A stretch of DNA of 64,000 nt from a virus, in IMG/VR virus record IMGVR_UViG_3300032323_001868, positions 25,762 through 89,761 of that record. One strand, written 5' to 3'. The position numbers and the translations under genes are program-made. Within the stretch, counting starts at the first letter, position 1; the number at the start of each line of letters is the position of its first letter. The notes beneath the pieces are model-generated. The model saw only the letters and a program-made list of their open reading frames with translations. It did not search any database and was not told the origin of the DNA. Shown here piece after piece: positions 20,957-29,433 of this stretch.

Positions 20957-21586
20957 ATGGACAAGCAGATACTAGAAGAAAAGGTTTATTACTATACAAA
21001 AGTAATTGATGATCCAAAAAAACTTGTTGATGCCATTGAGAGTGACAATGCAAGCGAATGGGGAGAGTGGGCTGCTTGCAGCGGACAACACTACGTCTAC
21101 GGTACAGATAAGAGCATTTCTTTGTCTGATGAAAAAGATGAATCAAATAACTATATCTACTCTACATTACAAAAGGCTTTTGACGATGTAGCAAGAGACT
21201 ATGCAAAATCTCAAGGAATTACAGATGAACCAAAACTGTTTCCTATGTATCCGATTAAAAAGTATCAGGCTGGAACCTTTATGGGTGCACATTTTGACCA
21301 ACAAGAGGGAGACGAAAGACTAAAGGTTTCTTTTGTTATGTATCTAAATGATGATTATGAAGGTGGAGAAATTTCATTTACTATTGCCTCACCAGAAGGC
21401 GTACTAAAGACACAGACTCCTCATGCAGATTTTGAAATTGCCAAAGATGAAGGAAATTATACGTTTTATGTGAAGCCAGAAGCAGGAAGCATTATCGTGT
21501 TTCCTCCATCTCCACCATACCACCATACCGCTCATCTGGTAAAAAGTGGATATAAGTACATGGTTCCACAACACTGGATTCATTAA
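20957..21586 (+). CDS. 2OG-Fe(II) dioxygenase (9 of 9)
   Basis: 209 residues from ATG 20957, preferred over 20945 because GGAGAT lies 6 bases upstream. H112-x-D114, then YLNDDYEGGEISF, distal His within PPYHHTAH (about residue 190) and K200. A 30-residue insertion (residues 143-172) separates the metal-binding strands, as in PiuC/PKHD-type hydroxylases. Confidence 0.86.
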   Translation: MDKQILEEKVYYYTKVIDDPKKLVDAIESDNASEWGEWAACSGQHYVYGTDKSISLSDEKDESNNYIYSTLQKAFDDVARDYAKSQGITDEPKLFPMYPIKKYQAGTFMGAHFDQQEGDERLKVSFVMYLNDDYEGGEISFTIASPEGVLKTQTPHADFEIAKDEGNYTFYVKPEAGSIIVFPPSPPYHHTAHLVKSGYKYMVPQHWIH

Positions 21587-21588
21587 TT

Positions 21589-22257
21589 TTGAAAACTGCA
21601 ATAGTCACAGGGGCAAGTAAGGGTGTTGGCTATGAAACAGTCAAACTTTTGTCTAAAAATGGATATAAAGTAATTGCTGTTTCAAGAAACCTTTCTAAAG
21701 TTTCTGAGTTAGAGTCTGAAAATGTTGAAACATACAAACTAGATATAACAAATTCGGACGAAATAAAAAATTTTTATGAAAAGTATAAAAATATAACATT
21801 AGACCTTCTAGTAAACAATGCAGGTGGTGGATCTAGCCCAACAGACATTATGCACGAAACAATGGCAAACTTTAGAATCGCCTATGACATAAATGTTTCT
21901 GGCCCTATGTATCTTTCACAACTGTTTGTGCCATGTATGAAAAAGTCAAACTCCCCAACTATTATTTTTGTAACATCAATAGGTGGTAATGTTCCATATC
22001 CTGGGGGTGGTAACTATACAAATGCTAAACGAGGCGAGATAGGTCTTATTGAGACAATGAGGTTAGAGTTTCCATCACACAACATTAAGGTAACAGAGAT
22101 ATGCCCAGGGACTATAGATACTCAACAAGAAAAGAAAGATCAAGCGCTTACTGCTGAAGACCTTGCCGAATCTATTTTGTGGGTTTCTTCATTGCCAAGC
22201 CATTTTAATGTCAATAGTCTGAATATTAGTCATATCAATAATGCAGTTTTTAGATAA
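21589..22257 (+). CDS. Short-chain dehydrogenase/reductase
   Basis: 222 residues, TTG start two bases after the previous stop. TGASKGVG (7-14) binds NAD(P), NNAG (76-79), catalytic S130, Y143 and K147 (YTNAK). A complete classical SDR of slightly short length. The substrate is unknown; its place at the end of the oxygenase operon suggests it acts on the same product, for example oxidising a hydroxylated group. A bidirectional terminator follows. Confidence 0.88.
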   Translation: MKTAIVTGASKGVGYETVKLLSKNGYKVIAVSRNLSKVSELESENVETYKLDITNSDEIKNFYEKYKNITLDLLVNNAGGGSSPTDIMHETMANFRIAYDINVSGPMYLSQLFVPCMKKSNSPTIIFVTSIGGNVPYPGGGNYTNAKRGEIGLIETMRLEFPSHNIKVTEICPGTIDTQQEKKDQALTAEDLAESILWVSSLPSHFNVNSLNISHINNAVFR

Positions 22258-22263
22258 AAAAAT

Positions 22264-22290
22264 ACCCTCCTAGCATTGTGCTAAGAGGGT
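22264..22290. terminator. Bidirectional intrinsic terminator
   Basis: ACCCTCCTAGCA and TGCTAAGAGGGT form a long stem with a 3-base loop, flanked by T-runs on both strands (TTATTTTTATTTT on +, ATTTTTTT on -). It terminates the SDR operon from the left and the endolysin gene from the right. Confidence 0.9.
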
Positions 22291-22304
22291 TATTTTTATT
22301 TTAG

Positions 22305-22856
22305 TTAGTGAGGAAATTTTGACATCCAAGACTTAGTTCTTGGAGTCAACCCCTTCCAAGCGGACCAATCTTCTCCACCATTTGTCATATAATACGCAAT
22401 CTCTGCATTTTTAACAGGGTTAAAAAGTTCTGCGTTTGATTCAAGATCAAACTTAGTTCTGCGATCAGGACCAAGTTGGTCTATCATATTTATTTGAAAT
22501 ACCCCATAAGAAGAATCGCCTGTTCTATGGTTGCCGTTGTATGCCAAAGGTCGTCCATTAGACTCCTTCTTTGCAACAGCCCAAGCAACCACTAAGTCCC
22601 TACCCTCAAATCCAACCAAAGATAGCAAAGTCTTTAGTTCTGTATCTGTTAGATTTGTCTTATTTTCAAAACGCTCTAATATTTTTACCTTAGAAACCAA
22701 AAAAGCCGACTTGTGGTCGGCAGGCTTAACTTCTGAAGATTTACTTATTAAATTGTTGTCAGTTGAAAAGTCATCAGCCTTAGCAACATTGCTTACGGGT
22801 GCTAACAGTCCAACCAACGATAGGATTCCAATCCAAGCCATCTTGTCTCTTCTCAT
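22305..22856 (-). CDS. Secreted lysozyme-like endolysin
   Basis: 183 residues. A Sec signal peptide (MRRDKMAWIGILSLVGLLAP, likely cleavage after VAKA near residue 27) precedes a linker and a lysozyme/transglycosylase-like domain. VAWAVAKKESNGRPLAYNGN carries the probable catalytic Glu, and SSYGVFQINM is the conserved substrate-cleft motif. It would cleave peptidoglycan. AGGAGGT lies 8 bases before the ATG. The gene stands alone on the - strand inside a + strand region with its own promoter and terminator. Confidence 0.85.
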   Translation of the reverse strand: MRRDKMAWIGILSLVGLLAPVSNVAKADDFSTDNNLISKSSEVKPADHKSAFLVSKVKILERFENKTNLTDTELKTLLSLVGFEGRDLVVAWAVAKKESNGRPLAYNGNHRTGDSSYGVFQINMIDQLGPDRRTKFDLESNAELFNPVKNAEIAYYMTNGGEDWSAWKGLTPRTKSWMSKFPH

Positions 22857-22881
22857 AAAATATACCTCCTAGAGAACAATT

Positions 22882-22935
22882 GCTACCGTTTGGTAGCATA
22901 ATCCAAGTATAACATGTTTTTGCCCTACAAGTCAA
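22882..22935 (-). promoter_or_regulatory. Endolysin promoter and 5' hairpin
   Basis: TTGACT (22930-22935), 18 bp, TATACT (22906-22911) is the best -35/-10 pair in the window. The expected mRNA 5' end falls just before a hairpin, GCTACC-AAAC-GGTAGC (22882-22897), which lies upstream of the AGGAGGT ribosome-binding site and may stabilise or regulate the message. Confidence 0.8.
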
Positions 22936-22981
22936 CTTTTGTATAACATTTTTATAACTTATTTATTTTATTATATTCAAG

Positions 22982-22990
22982 TGGTATAAT
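22982..22990 (+). promoter_or_regulatory. Extended -10 promoter (TGG-TATAAT)
   Basis: TATAAT 22985-22990, ten bases before the ATG at 23001; the leader would be only a few bases. Confidence 0.6.
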
Positions 22991-23000
22991 TGTAAATACT

Positions 23001-23405
23001 ATGGCTACTTATAGAGGACAAGAATCAAAAAGCGCTTACGATGTTGGTTTAAGACCACCGATGGTAAGTTGGACGATAGTTAAAGGCGATACGGCAGCAT
23101 TCAGAGTTTATACAACAGACGACAATAAAGATCCGTTGATTATTGAGGACTGGAACATCCGTTGTGAGTTCCGCCGTCCAGACATTAGAAACAACATAGA
23201 CCAAGATTCGGCTGGTACTATTTTTACTATTACCCCAGGTCCAACTCCAAATGACCAAATTGGAGAATTCACAGTTTCCCTAACTTCTGCCCAGACAATT
23301 CAACTTCGTACTGGCGATGTATTTGATGTTGAGTTAAGTGATGCCGATAGAGTCTGGACAGTTTGCCAGGGTAAAATGATAGTCATTGAGGATGTAACTG
23401 ACTAA
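23001..23405 (+). CDS. BppU-like beta-sandwich fibre protein
   Basis: 134 residues. VSWTIVKGDTAAFRVYTTDD and a terminal VWTVCQGKMIVIEDVTD follow the same plan as the 12939 protein, so this is a paralogue. Probable attachment domain of a fibre. Start overlaps nothing; it is the first gene after the endolysin. Confidence 0.62.
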   Translation: MATYRGQESKSAYDVGLRPPMVSWTIVKGDTAAFRVYTTDDNKDPLIIEDWNIRCEFRRPDIRNNIDQDSAGTIFTITPGPTPNDQIGEFTVSLTSAQTIQLRTGDVFDVELSDADRVWTVCQGKMIVIEDVTD

Positions 23406-23629
23406 TGGCAACTGCTGTAATTATTGACGATTACAGTAAGAGGGTAGCAATTCCTAGTGCCGTTAATTATCCAATAACACAAATAGAGTACTCTGCACCA
23501 CTAACTACAGTTGAGTCTATACTTCCATTTAGAGTTCGATTTAGTACAATAATTATTGAAGGGTACTCTTCTTCAAACCCACCAGGAATTGGTATTCAGA
23601 TTATTGGTTTTTCTAACTGGATTATTTAA
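23405..23629 (+). CDS. Small structural protein, 74 aa
   Basis: MATAVIIDDYSKRVAIPSAV then strands such as LPFRVRFSTIIIEGYSS and GIGIQIIGFSNWII. All-beta, hydrophobic at the end. Coupled (TAATGG) to the BppU-like gene and probably a partner of it. No family recognised. Confidence 0.55.
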   Translation: MATAVIIDDYSKRVAIPSAVNYPITQIEYSAPLTTVESILPFRVRFSTIIIEGYSSSNPPGIGIQIIGFSNWII

Positions 23630-23634
23630 TAATC

Positions 23635-23643
23635 TGATATAAT
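23635..23643 (+). promoter_or_regulatory. Extended -10 promoter (TGA-TATAAT)
   Basis: TATAAT 23638-23643; the next gene has AAGGAG before ATG 23676. Confidence 0.6.
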
Positions 23644-23675
23644 CTATTCATAACCCCAGCGAAGGAGAAAACATT

Positions 23676-25208
23676 ATGGGCGTAAGTATATCTGGTAAAG
23701 GGGTCCTTTCTGGACTTGCATCTCTTGTAGCAGGGGTAGTTAATAATTTTAATCTTTTAATAACACGAATCATTGGTTACACAAACACTGGTGGTGGTGG
23801 AAGTTCCTATTACACAACTATGGTTGGATCAACAGGTCCTGGATATGTTGCTGGAGGATATGGTAGTGTTCTTGCACACTCATTAGACGGTATAGACTGG
23901 TCTCCATCTACTTTGTTAGGAGCAGAGGGTTCTTGGCTTTTTCCAAATAGTTTTAACTATGCTAATGGAAAATTTGTATCGGCACTTGGGGATGGATCTG
24001 CATACTCAACAGATGGAGTAACTTGGCAATATGATCCAAACGGACCAGGACTGCGTATAGTTTATGGAAGATCTTCTAGTAACCAATATCATTTTGTTGG
24101 TATTGAACAGGAAGCAATAAAAACATCAGTAGACGGAATTACATGGTCTAATGCATCTGTATCAGGAAATCCAACTATAGAATTGCTTAATTTTCTTACC
24201 CTATTGCCTAGAGAGTGGACAACAACTGATTTATACTTTATTTCAGATTCGTATAGAAATGATCTCTATAGGTCAACAGATGGTCTATCATGGACTAAAA
24301 GTGTAAATGCTAATGGTTTGCGTGATTTTGCTATCTGCAGTCAAGGGTCTTTTCAGGGAAGAATAGTTGCATCAAATGGAGGCTATAAAACTTTTTACTC
24401 AGTAGATAATGGCGACACCTGGACTGAATCACAAACTGAACTTATTGGTGTAGGTGGTGGAATACAAGAAGTTATTTATTCACCATACAATGGAATGTTT
24501 TTTGCAACAACTCAGTCTCATGTATACTACTCTGCAGATGGTTCATCTTGGACTTCGTTTTACTCAACTCCTGAAAACTCATATCTTAGATATATTGCTG
24601 ATGGAGGAGAAAAGGGAATCGTATTTAGTCGTCAGTTCAATTCAGATGTATTCTTTATCCACACCAAAAACTTTACTAATGACTTTCAAGAATATGAAAG
24701 AGTTTTAAGTGCTTATTTTAGTGGTCAAAAAGTAATGTTCCTAAATAATAATTTTATTCATGTTACAACAGATATTTCTGCCATTTCTTCAGATGGAATA
24801 AATTGGACAGAATCCTCATCCATTTCTGGATCATATGTCCTTGCTGGAGAAGGAATTTTAAATACCCTTGTAGAAACTCAAGTTTCAATTGGTAACCAAG
24901 GCGAAGAAGGTGCAGAAATTCTTGCTCCAGTAGATGTATATACTGTACCAGCAAATAAAACTGCTAATATAGACGAAGTTAGAGTTAAAAATACTTCAGC
25001 AAATACAATTACATATGACCTTGGTGTTTTAAATACTGGAGTTGAACTAACCGATATAAATGCATTAATTAACGACCAGTCAATTTCTGCGGGAGCAACA
25101 GCAACAATAACAAACATATCTAGTCCACTCACCGCTGGACAAAGAATTGTTGTATTACCTTCAGCAGTTGATGTTGTTGAAGTTAAAGTTTACGGCACAG
25201 AGTCATAA
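23676..25208 (+). CDS. Beta-propeller adhesin (Asp-box-like repeats)
   Basis: 510 residues. A short helical N-terminus is followed by a Gly-rich hinge and at least seven repeats of the form S-x-DG-x-x-W (HSLDGIDWS, YSTDGVTWQ, TSVDGITWS, RSTDGLSWT, YSADGSSWT, SSDGINWT), spaced as in BNR/sialidase-type propellers. The C-terminal 110 residues form a separate beta domain. No sialidase active-site set can be identified, so it is more likely a binding fibre than an enzyme. It precedes the glycosyltransferase genes. Confidence 0.72.
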   Translation: MGVSISGKGVLSGLASLVAGVVNNFNLLITRIIGYTNTGGGGSSYYTTMVGSTGPGYVAGGYGSVLAHSLDGIDWSPSTLLGAEGSWLFPNSFNYANGKFVSALGDGSAYSTDGVTWQYDPNGPGLRIVYGRSSSNQYHFVGIEQEAIKTSVDGITWSNASVSGNPTIELLNFLTLLPREWTTTDLYFISDSYRNDLYRSTDGLSWTKSVNANGLRDFAICSQGSFQGRIVASNGGYKTFYSVDNGDTWTESQTELIGVGGGIQEVIYSPYNGMFFATTQSHVYYSADGSSWTSFYSTPENSYLRYIADGGEKGIVFSRQFNSDVFFIHTKNFTNDFQEYERVLSAYFSGQKVMFLNNNFIHVTTDISAISSDGINWTESSSISGSYVLAGEGILNTLVETQVSIGNQGEEGAEILAPVDVYTVPANKTANIDEVRVKNTSANTITYDLGVLNTGVELTDINALINDQSISAGATATITNISSPLTAGQRIVVLPSAVDVVEVKVYGTES

Positions 25209-25233
25209 CAACTATATTGAGTGGGTGGTATAA

Positions 25234-26289
25234 ATGTTTAGAATGTCTTTATATGCACATCCACATGTAAGAAGATCAGAGTCTTACTTTGGTTATGCAT
25301 ATGCATATAATGAAATTAACAAACACCTAAGAAGATATCAGCATAACGGAGAAACCATTAATGTTGACATTAATTCTCCAAAGTCAAAAACACAATTATA
25401 TTTTGGGTCTCCTGATGGATTTTTTTATGACCACCAATATAAAATACAAATGACTCAATGGGAATCAACACTTGTTCCCCCACATTGGGTTGATCATGCA
25501 AAAAGATATGATGAATGGTGGACGGCCAATCAATTTGGAGCAGATGCTTTTATAAATGCTGGGGCACCTGCAGAAAAAATACATGTATTTGAACATGGAG
25601 TTGATTCATCTATTTGGACTCCAAAAAAACGAGGAACAAAAGATACAATAAGGTTTTTGCACATAGACTCAGGATCTCCAAGAAAGCGTGGAAGTTTGGC
25701 GGTAGAGGCTTTTAAAAAGGCATTTGGAGATAATCCTGATTATGAGATAACTCTTAAGTACAGTCATCATGGCGCTTCAGAACAAGATTGGTTCAACGAA
25801 AAAGTCTTGGCAAATTATGGAGAGTGGCAAGATATAAATGTTCGTCACATTAAAGAAAATTTAACTCTTGAGCATTTGATTAGTTTATTTCATTTTCACG
25901 ATGTATTAATTTATCCATCAGAAGGCGAAGGGTTTGGACTAATTCCACTACAGGCTCTTGCCACTGGAATGCCAGTAATATCAACATCTGATTGGTGCTC
26001 TTATGACAAATATTTTCAGGGGAATATAATTGAGTCCCACAGAGGAATATCAGATGTAGTAGAAACATATACAAGACACGGAGAGGTCATACTTCCACAC
26101 CTAGACTCTATGGTTGACCTAATGAAAAAAGCGGCAGAGAATATTGAAACACAATCAAATTTGTTTTATGGCCAAATATCAGAGGTAGTTAAAGACTATG
26201 ACTGGCAGTATAGAACAAATATGGCTATAGATTCTTTGATTGATAGAATCGGAATAGACATGTTTAAGAATTCTGGGTATTTTCAATGA
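25234..26289 (+). CDS. GT-B glycosyltransferase (GT4-like)
   Basis: 351 residues. The C-terminal half has the retaining GT4 signature: LIYPSEGEGFGLIPLQALAT with the EX7E motif, and GMPVISTSDW. The N-terminal acceptor domain includes MTQWESTLVPPHWVDHAKRY and IHVFEHGVDSSIWTP. It would transfer a sugar from a nucleotide donor to an unknown acceptor. First of five sugar/modification genes; 4-base overlap with the next. Could act on fibres or on the host surface. Confidence 0.85.
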   Translation: MFRMSLYAHPHVRRSESYFGYAYAYNEINKHLRRYQHNGETINVDINSPKSKTQLYFGSPDGFFYDHQYKIQMTQWESTLVPPHWVDHAKRYDEWWTANQFGADAFINAGAPAEKIHVFEHGVDSSIWTPKKRGTKDTIRFLHIDSGSPRKRGSLAVEAFKKAFGDNPDYEITLKYSHHGASEQDWFNEKVLANYGEWQDINVRHIKENLTLEHLISLFHFHDVLIYPSEGEGFGLIPLQALATGMPVISTSDWCSYDKYFQGNIIESHRGISDVVETYTRHGEVILPHLDSMVDLMKKAAENIETQSNLFYGQISEVVKDYDWQYRTNMAIDSLIDRIGIDMFKNSGYFQ

Positions 26290-26975
26290 AGTACACCATT
26301 ATGAAAGTAAATGATCGTGCTATAGAAAACATAAAGCACAATCACAATGTATTAAAAAGTTTTGATTACATAGATGATATCAACTTTTTTAATGGAAATA
26401 CTGAAAATGGCTTTAATGTGTTAAATAATATGGGTATTAGGCTAGATACATGGCACCCATATGATGGAAGATTAACTGACCCACTTCCAGGAGAATACGG
26501 AGTTTGGGTAAGCACTATTAACTTATGGAAATATATTGTTGATAATAGTATAGAAACTCTATTAGTATTGGAAGACGATATAATTTTGCAAGAAAATTTT
26601 TTAGAAAATTTAAATTTATGCTTAAATGATTTGCCAAAAAACTTTGATTTTTTATCTTTATATTATTTTCAAGGTCAAAACGAAGAATCAGAAATGGTTA
26701 ACATTGGATCTGAGTTTATTCAAAAATCTAATAACCAGTATTCAGCAGCCCAAGCGATGATATATTCTTATGTTGGAGCAAAAAAACTTCTTAAGTTAAT
26801 AAATAGAAAAGGCATGGAGTATACAAATGATTGTTTTATTTATAGACAGTCTTTAGAAGGACTAGTAAATGGGTATTCCATTAAAGGACAAAATGATTTA
26901 TTTTTAACACATTCTCACAAACAAATAGAGTCAATTATAGATCCAACAAACTTTAGAAACACAGAGGATGTCTAA
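26286..26975 (+). CDS. GT25-like glycosyltransferase
   Basis: 229 residues. GEYGVWVSTINLWKYIVDNS followed by LLVLEDDIILQENF, with the E96-D97-D98 motif, is the signature of glycosyltransferase family 25, which contains LPS galactosyltransferases and collagen hydroxylysine galactosyltransferases. QYSAAQAMIYSYVGAKKLL supports the fold. It lies 12 kb after two collagen-like fibres and among nine hydroxylase genes, so a fibre-glycosylating role is attractive but unproven. Strongly A/T-rich. Confidence 0.75.
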   Translation: MKYTIMKVNDRAIENIKHNHNVLKSFDYIDDINFFNGNTENGFNVLNNMGIRLDTWHPYDGRLTDPLPGEYGVWVSTINLWKYIVDNSIETLLVLEDDIILQENFLENLNLCLNDLPKNFDFLSLYYFQGQNEESEMVNIGSEFIQKSNNQYSAAQAMIYSYVGAKKLLKLINRKGMEYTNDCFIYRQSLEGLVNGYSIKGQNDLFLTHSHKQIESIIDPTNFRNTEDV

Positions 26976-27808
26976 TGAATATAACTTTTATAAGTTTTGC
27001 AAGCAATTCTTGGAAAAATTCTTTTACCAGAATTAAATCGCAAATAGATGGATTGGAAATTTTTTCAAATATTGTTTTATTTGATGAGCATATGTTAAAA
27101 AATAAAACCAATTTTTATGAAGAAAATAAAACCATATTCAATGTTTTTCCAAAAGCGTATGGTGGCGGAATATGGAAGCCATACATAATAGAAAAGTGTT
27201 TTGAAATTTATCCTGAAACAGATCTATTCTTTTATTCAGATAGTGGAAATGAATTTTTTTTTAATGCAGAAAATAAAAATAGATTTAATCAATACACAGA
27301 AAAAGCAATAAGAGATTCATTTTTAGCATTTCGTGGCCCAGTTTTAGAAAATAAGTACAGCCACTGTTCTGTAATTAATGAAATTTATCCTAATGCAAAA
27401 GACACAAAGCAGTTCAATTCTGGAACATTGTTTATAAAAAACAATAAAGTTGGAAAAAAAATAATTGAAGATTGGAAATATTTTTGTATAAAAGATAACT
27501 ATAGGTTAATTTTGTGTGAAGAAAAATGCTGTGATGATTTTTATACAAACATATATGATCAATCTATTCTTTCTTGTATATTAAAAAAATATAACATAGA
27601 AGGAATTCAAGACGAATGTGATTGGTTTTTAAGTCCCCCAATGTCTAAAGAAAAAAATATAAAAAAAATACAGGGGTATCCAATTTTTAATGCTAGGAAC
27701 CCATACAAATACTCTATAATTGATAAATGTTTAAAATACCACGACGGAGTTAAGTGTGTTCATTTTGACAACGATAAGTATTGCGAAGACACAGTTATTT
27801 TGAGATAA
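26975..27808 (+). CDS. Putative GT-A glycosyltransferase
   Basis: 277 residues. YGGGIWKPYIIEKCFEIYPE and LFFYSDSGNEFFF match a bacterial/phage family in which G-x-W-x-WKP and a DxG/DSG motif mark a nucleotide-sugar site. FNSGTLFIKNN resembles the acceptor-side motif. Catalytic activity not proven. Several Cys near the C-terminus. Very Lys/Asn/Ile-rich, showing the A/T bias of this island. Adjacent to the GT25-like gene (1-base overlap). Confidence 0.6.
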   Translation: MNITFISFASNSWKNSFTRIKSQIDGLEIFSNIVLFDEHMLKNKTNFYEENKTIFNVFPKAYGGGIWKPYIIEKCFEIYPETDLFFYSDSGNEFFFNAENKNRFNQYTEKAIRDSFLAFRGPVLENKYSHCSVINEIYPNAKDTKQFNSGTLFIKNNKVGKKIIEDWKYFCIKDNYRLILCEEKCCDDFYTNIYDQSILSCILKKYNIEGIQDECDWFLSPPMSKEKNIKKIQGYPIFNARNPYKYSIIDKCLKYHDGVKCVHFDNDKYCEDTVILR

Positions 27809-27817
27809 GGATAAATA

Positions 27818-28498
27818 GTGATAGAAAAAATTGTTTATGATTTTGGTGCACACAATGGAAGCAATATTCCATACTATCTTGCTATATTTGATAAAGTTAT
27901 TGCAGTAGAGGCAAACCCAACACTATCTAATGAAATTGTTAACAAGTTTAAGAACGAAATAGACAGCAATAGGCTGGTTGTTTTAAACAATGTCATATCA
28001 TTAAAATCAGAAATGGTTGATTTCTATATACATGAGCACAACTCTGTTCTTAGTCAATTTCCAGTTCCAAGTGACATTGAAAATTTTAAAAAAATTTATA
28101 TTGAATCAAAAACCCCATCAGAAATTATAAATACGTATGGTGATCCAGAATATGTTAAAATAGATGTAGAGCATACAGATGCAGAGATTCTTAAAGATTT
28201 ATTTATAAATAAAATATTTCCAAGGTATATTTCTGCAGAAGTTCACGATGTTACTGTTTTTAGCCTACTAACCTCATCTAACGTGTATAACAGTTATAAA
28301 ATTTTAGATGGAAAAAGTATTAGCAGCATTTATGAAAACATAAACATAAATGAAAAAAAATATAGTTTTCCATTTCATTCAGCAGGACCAATGTTTGAAG
28401 ACATAAAGTCTCCAGAACTAAATAAAGAACAATTGTTTTATTTACTTGCAGAAGAAAGGTTGGGGTGGAAAGACATTCATGCCAAGAGGTCATACTAA
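27818..28498 (+). CDS. FkbM-type SAM-dependent methyltransferase
   Basis: 226 residues, GTG start. VYDFGAHNGSNIPYYLAIFD contains the SAM-binding motif I (DFGAHxG), VIAVEANP the acidic residue binding the ribose, and EYVKIDVEHTDAEILKDLF the FkbM family motif. It would methylate an oxygen on a sugar or similar metabolite, fitting the neighbouring sugar genes. Confidence 0.82.
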   Translation: MIEKIVYDFGAHNGSNIPYYLAIFDKVIAVEANPTLSNEIVNKFKNEIDSNRLVVLNNVISLKSEMVDFYIHEHNSVLSQFPVPSDIENFKKIYIESKTPSEIINTYGDPEYVKIDVEHTDAEILKDLFINKIFPRYISAEVHDVTVFSLLTSSNVYNSYKILDGKSISSIYENININEKKYSFPFHSAGPMFEDIKSPELNKEQLFYLLAEERLGWKDIHAKRSY

Positions 28499-28499
28499 A

Positions 28500-29405
28500 A
28501 TGACACTATCGCTTGTTACTGGTGGTGCAGGGTTTATTGGGTCTAACTTAGTAGATAAGTTGATTGAATTAGGACATAGGGTTATTGCTATAGACAATGA
28601 ATCTTCAGAATGCCATGATCAATTTTATTGGAACGAAAAGGCACAAAATTACAAGTATGATATCTGTGACTACGACTTGATTGCTCCACTATTTGATAAA
28701 GTTGATTATGTTTTTCATCTGGCTTCAGATGCAAGAATTCAGCCAGCAATTGTTAATCCTAAAAAATCTATTGAGTCAAACATTTTAGGTACAACAAATG
28801 TAATAGAACTTTCTAGAAAAAATAACATAAAAAGATTTATTTATTCAAGTACATCTTCAGCATATGGCAAAAATAATACGGTACCAAATGTTGAGGATCA
28901 ACATCCAGATCCTTTGACCCCGTATTCTTCTGCAAAAGTATTTGGAGAACATCTTTGTAAAATATATAGTAGTTTATACAACCTAAACACAATATCCTTA
29001 AGGTATTTTAATGTTTATGGGAATAGACAACCACTTAAAGGCCAATACGCTCCAGTTGTTGGATTATTTTTAAGGCAAAGAATAGAGGGGGTTCCACTAA
29101 CAATTGTTGGGGATGGAGAGCAAAAAAGAGATTTTACTCATATATCAGATGTTGTAAATGCAAACATTATTGCAGCAATACAGTACTTGCCCGATTCTTG
29201 CTACGGTCAAGTTTACAACATAGGAACTGGCAAAAACTATTCAATTAATCAGATTGCTGGTTCTATCTCTAGCCTAGTAAAGTTTGTGCCAGAAAGGCCA
29301 GGAGAATCCCGTATTACTCTTGCAAATAATGATAAGGCAAAGGAAATTTTTGGGTGGTACCCAACAGTAGACCTGTTAGACTGGATATACAAACAAAATC
29401 ATTAA
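28500..29405 (+). CDS. NAD-dependent sugar epimerase/dehydratase
   Basis: 301 residues from ATG 28500, one base after the previous stop; a longer frame overlapping the methyltransferase is rejected. TGGAGFIG (7-14) binds NAD, FIYSSTSSAYG holds the catalytic Ser/Thr, and Y142-x3-K146 (YSSAK) completes the extended-SDR triad. Closest in pattern to UDP-glucose/GlcNAc 4-epimerases. Probably supplies the sugar donor for the glycosyltransferases. Confidence 0.87.
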   Translation: MTLSLVTGGAGFIGSNLVDKLIELGHRVIAIDNESSECHDQFYWNEKAQNYKYDICDYDLIAPLFDKVDYVFHLASDARIQPAIVNPKKSIESNILGTTNVIELSRKNNIKRFIYSSTSSAYGKNNTVPNVEDQHPDPLTPYSSAKVFGEHLCKIYSSLYNLNTISLRYFNVYGNRQPLKGQYAPVVGLFLRQRIEGVPLTIVGDGEQKRDFTHISDVVNANIIAAIQYLPDSCYGQVYNIGTGKNYSINQIAGSISSLVKFVPERPGESRITLANNDKAKEIFGWYPTVDLLDWIYKQNH

Positions 29406-29418
29406 CAGTATAAATCCA

Positions 29419-29427
29419 TGATATAAT
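29419..29427 (+). promoter_or_regulatory. Extended -10 promoter (TGA-TATAAT), leaderless
   Basis: TATAAT 29422-29427 with ATG six bases later at 29434. Confidence 0.65.
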
Positions 29428-29433
29428 TCATAC

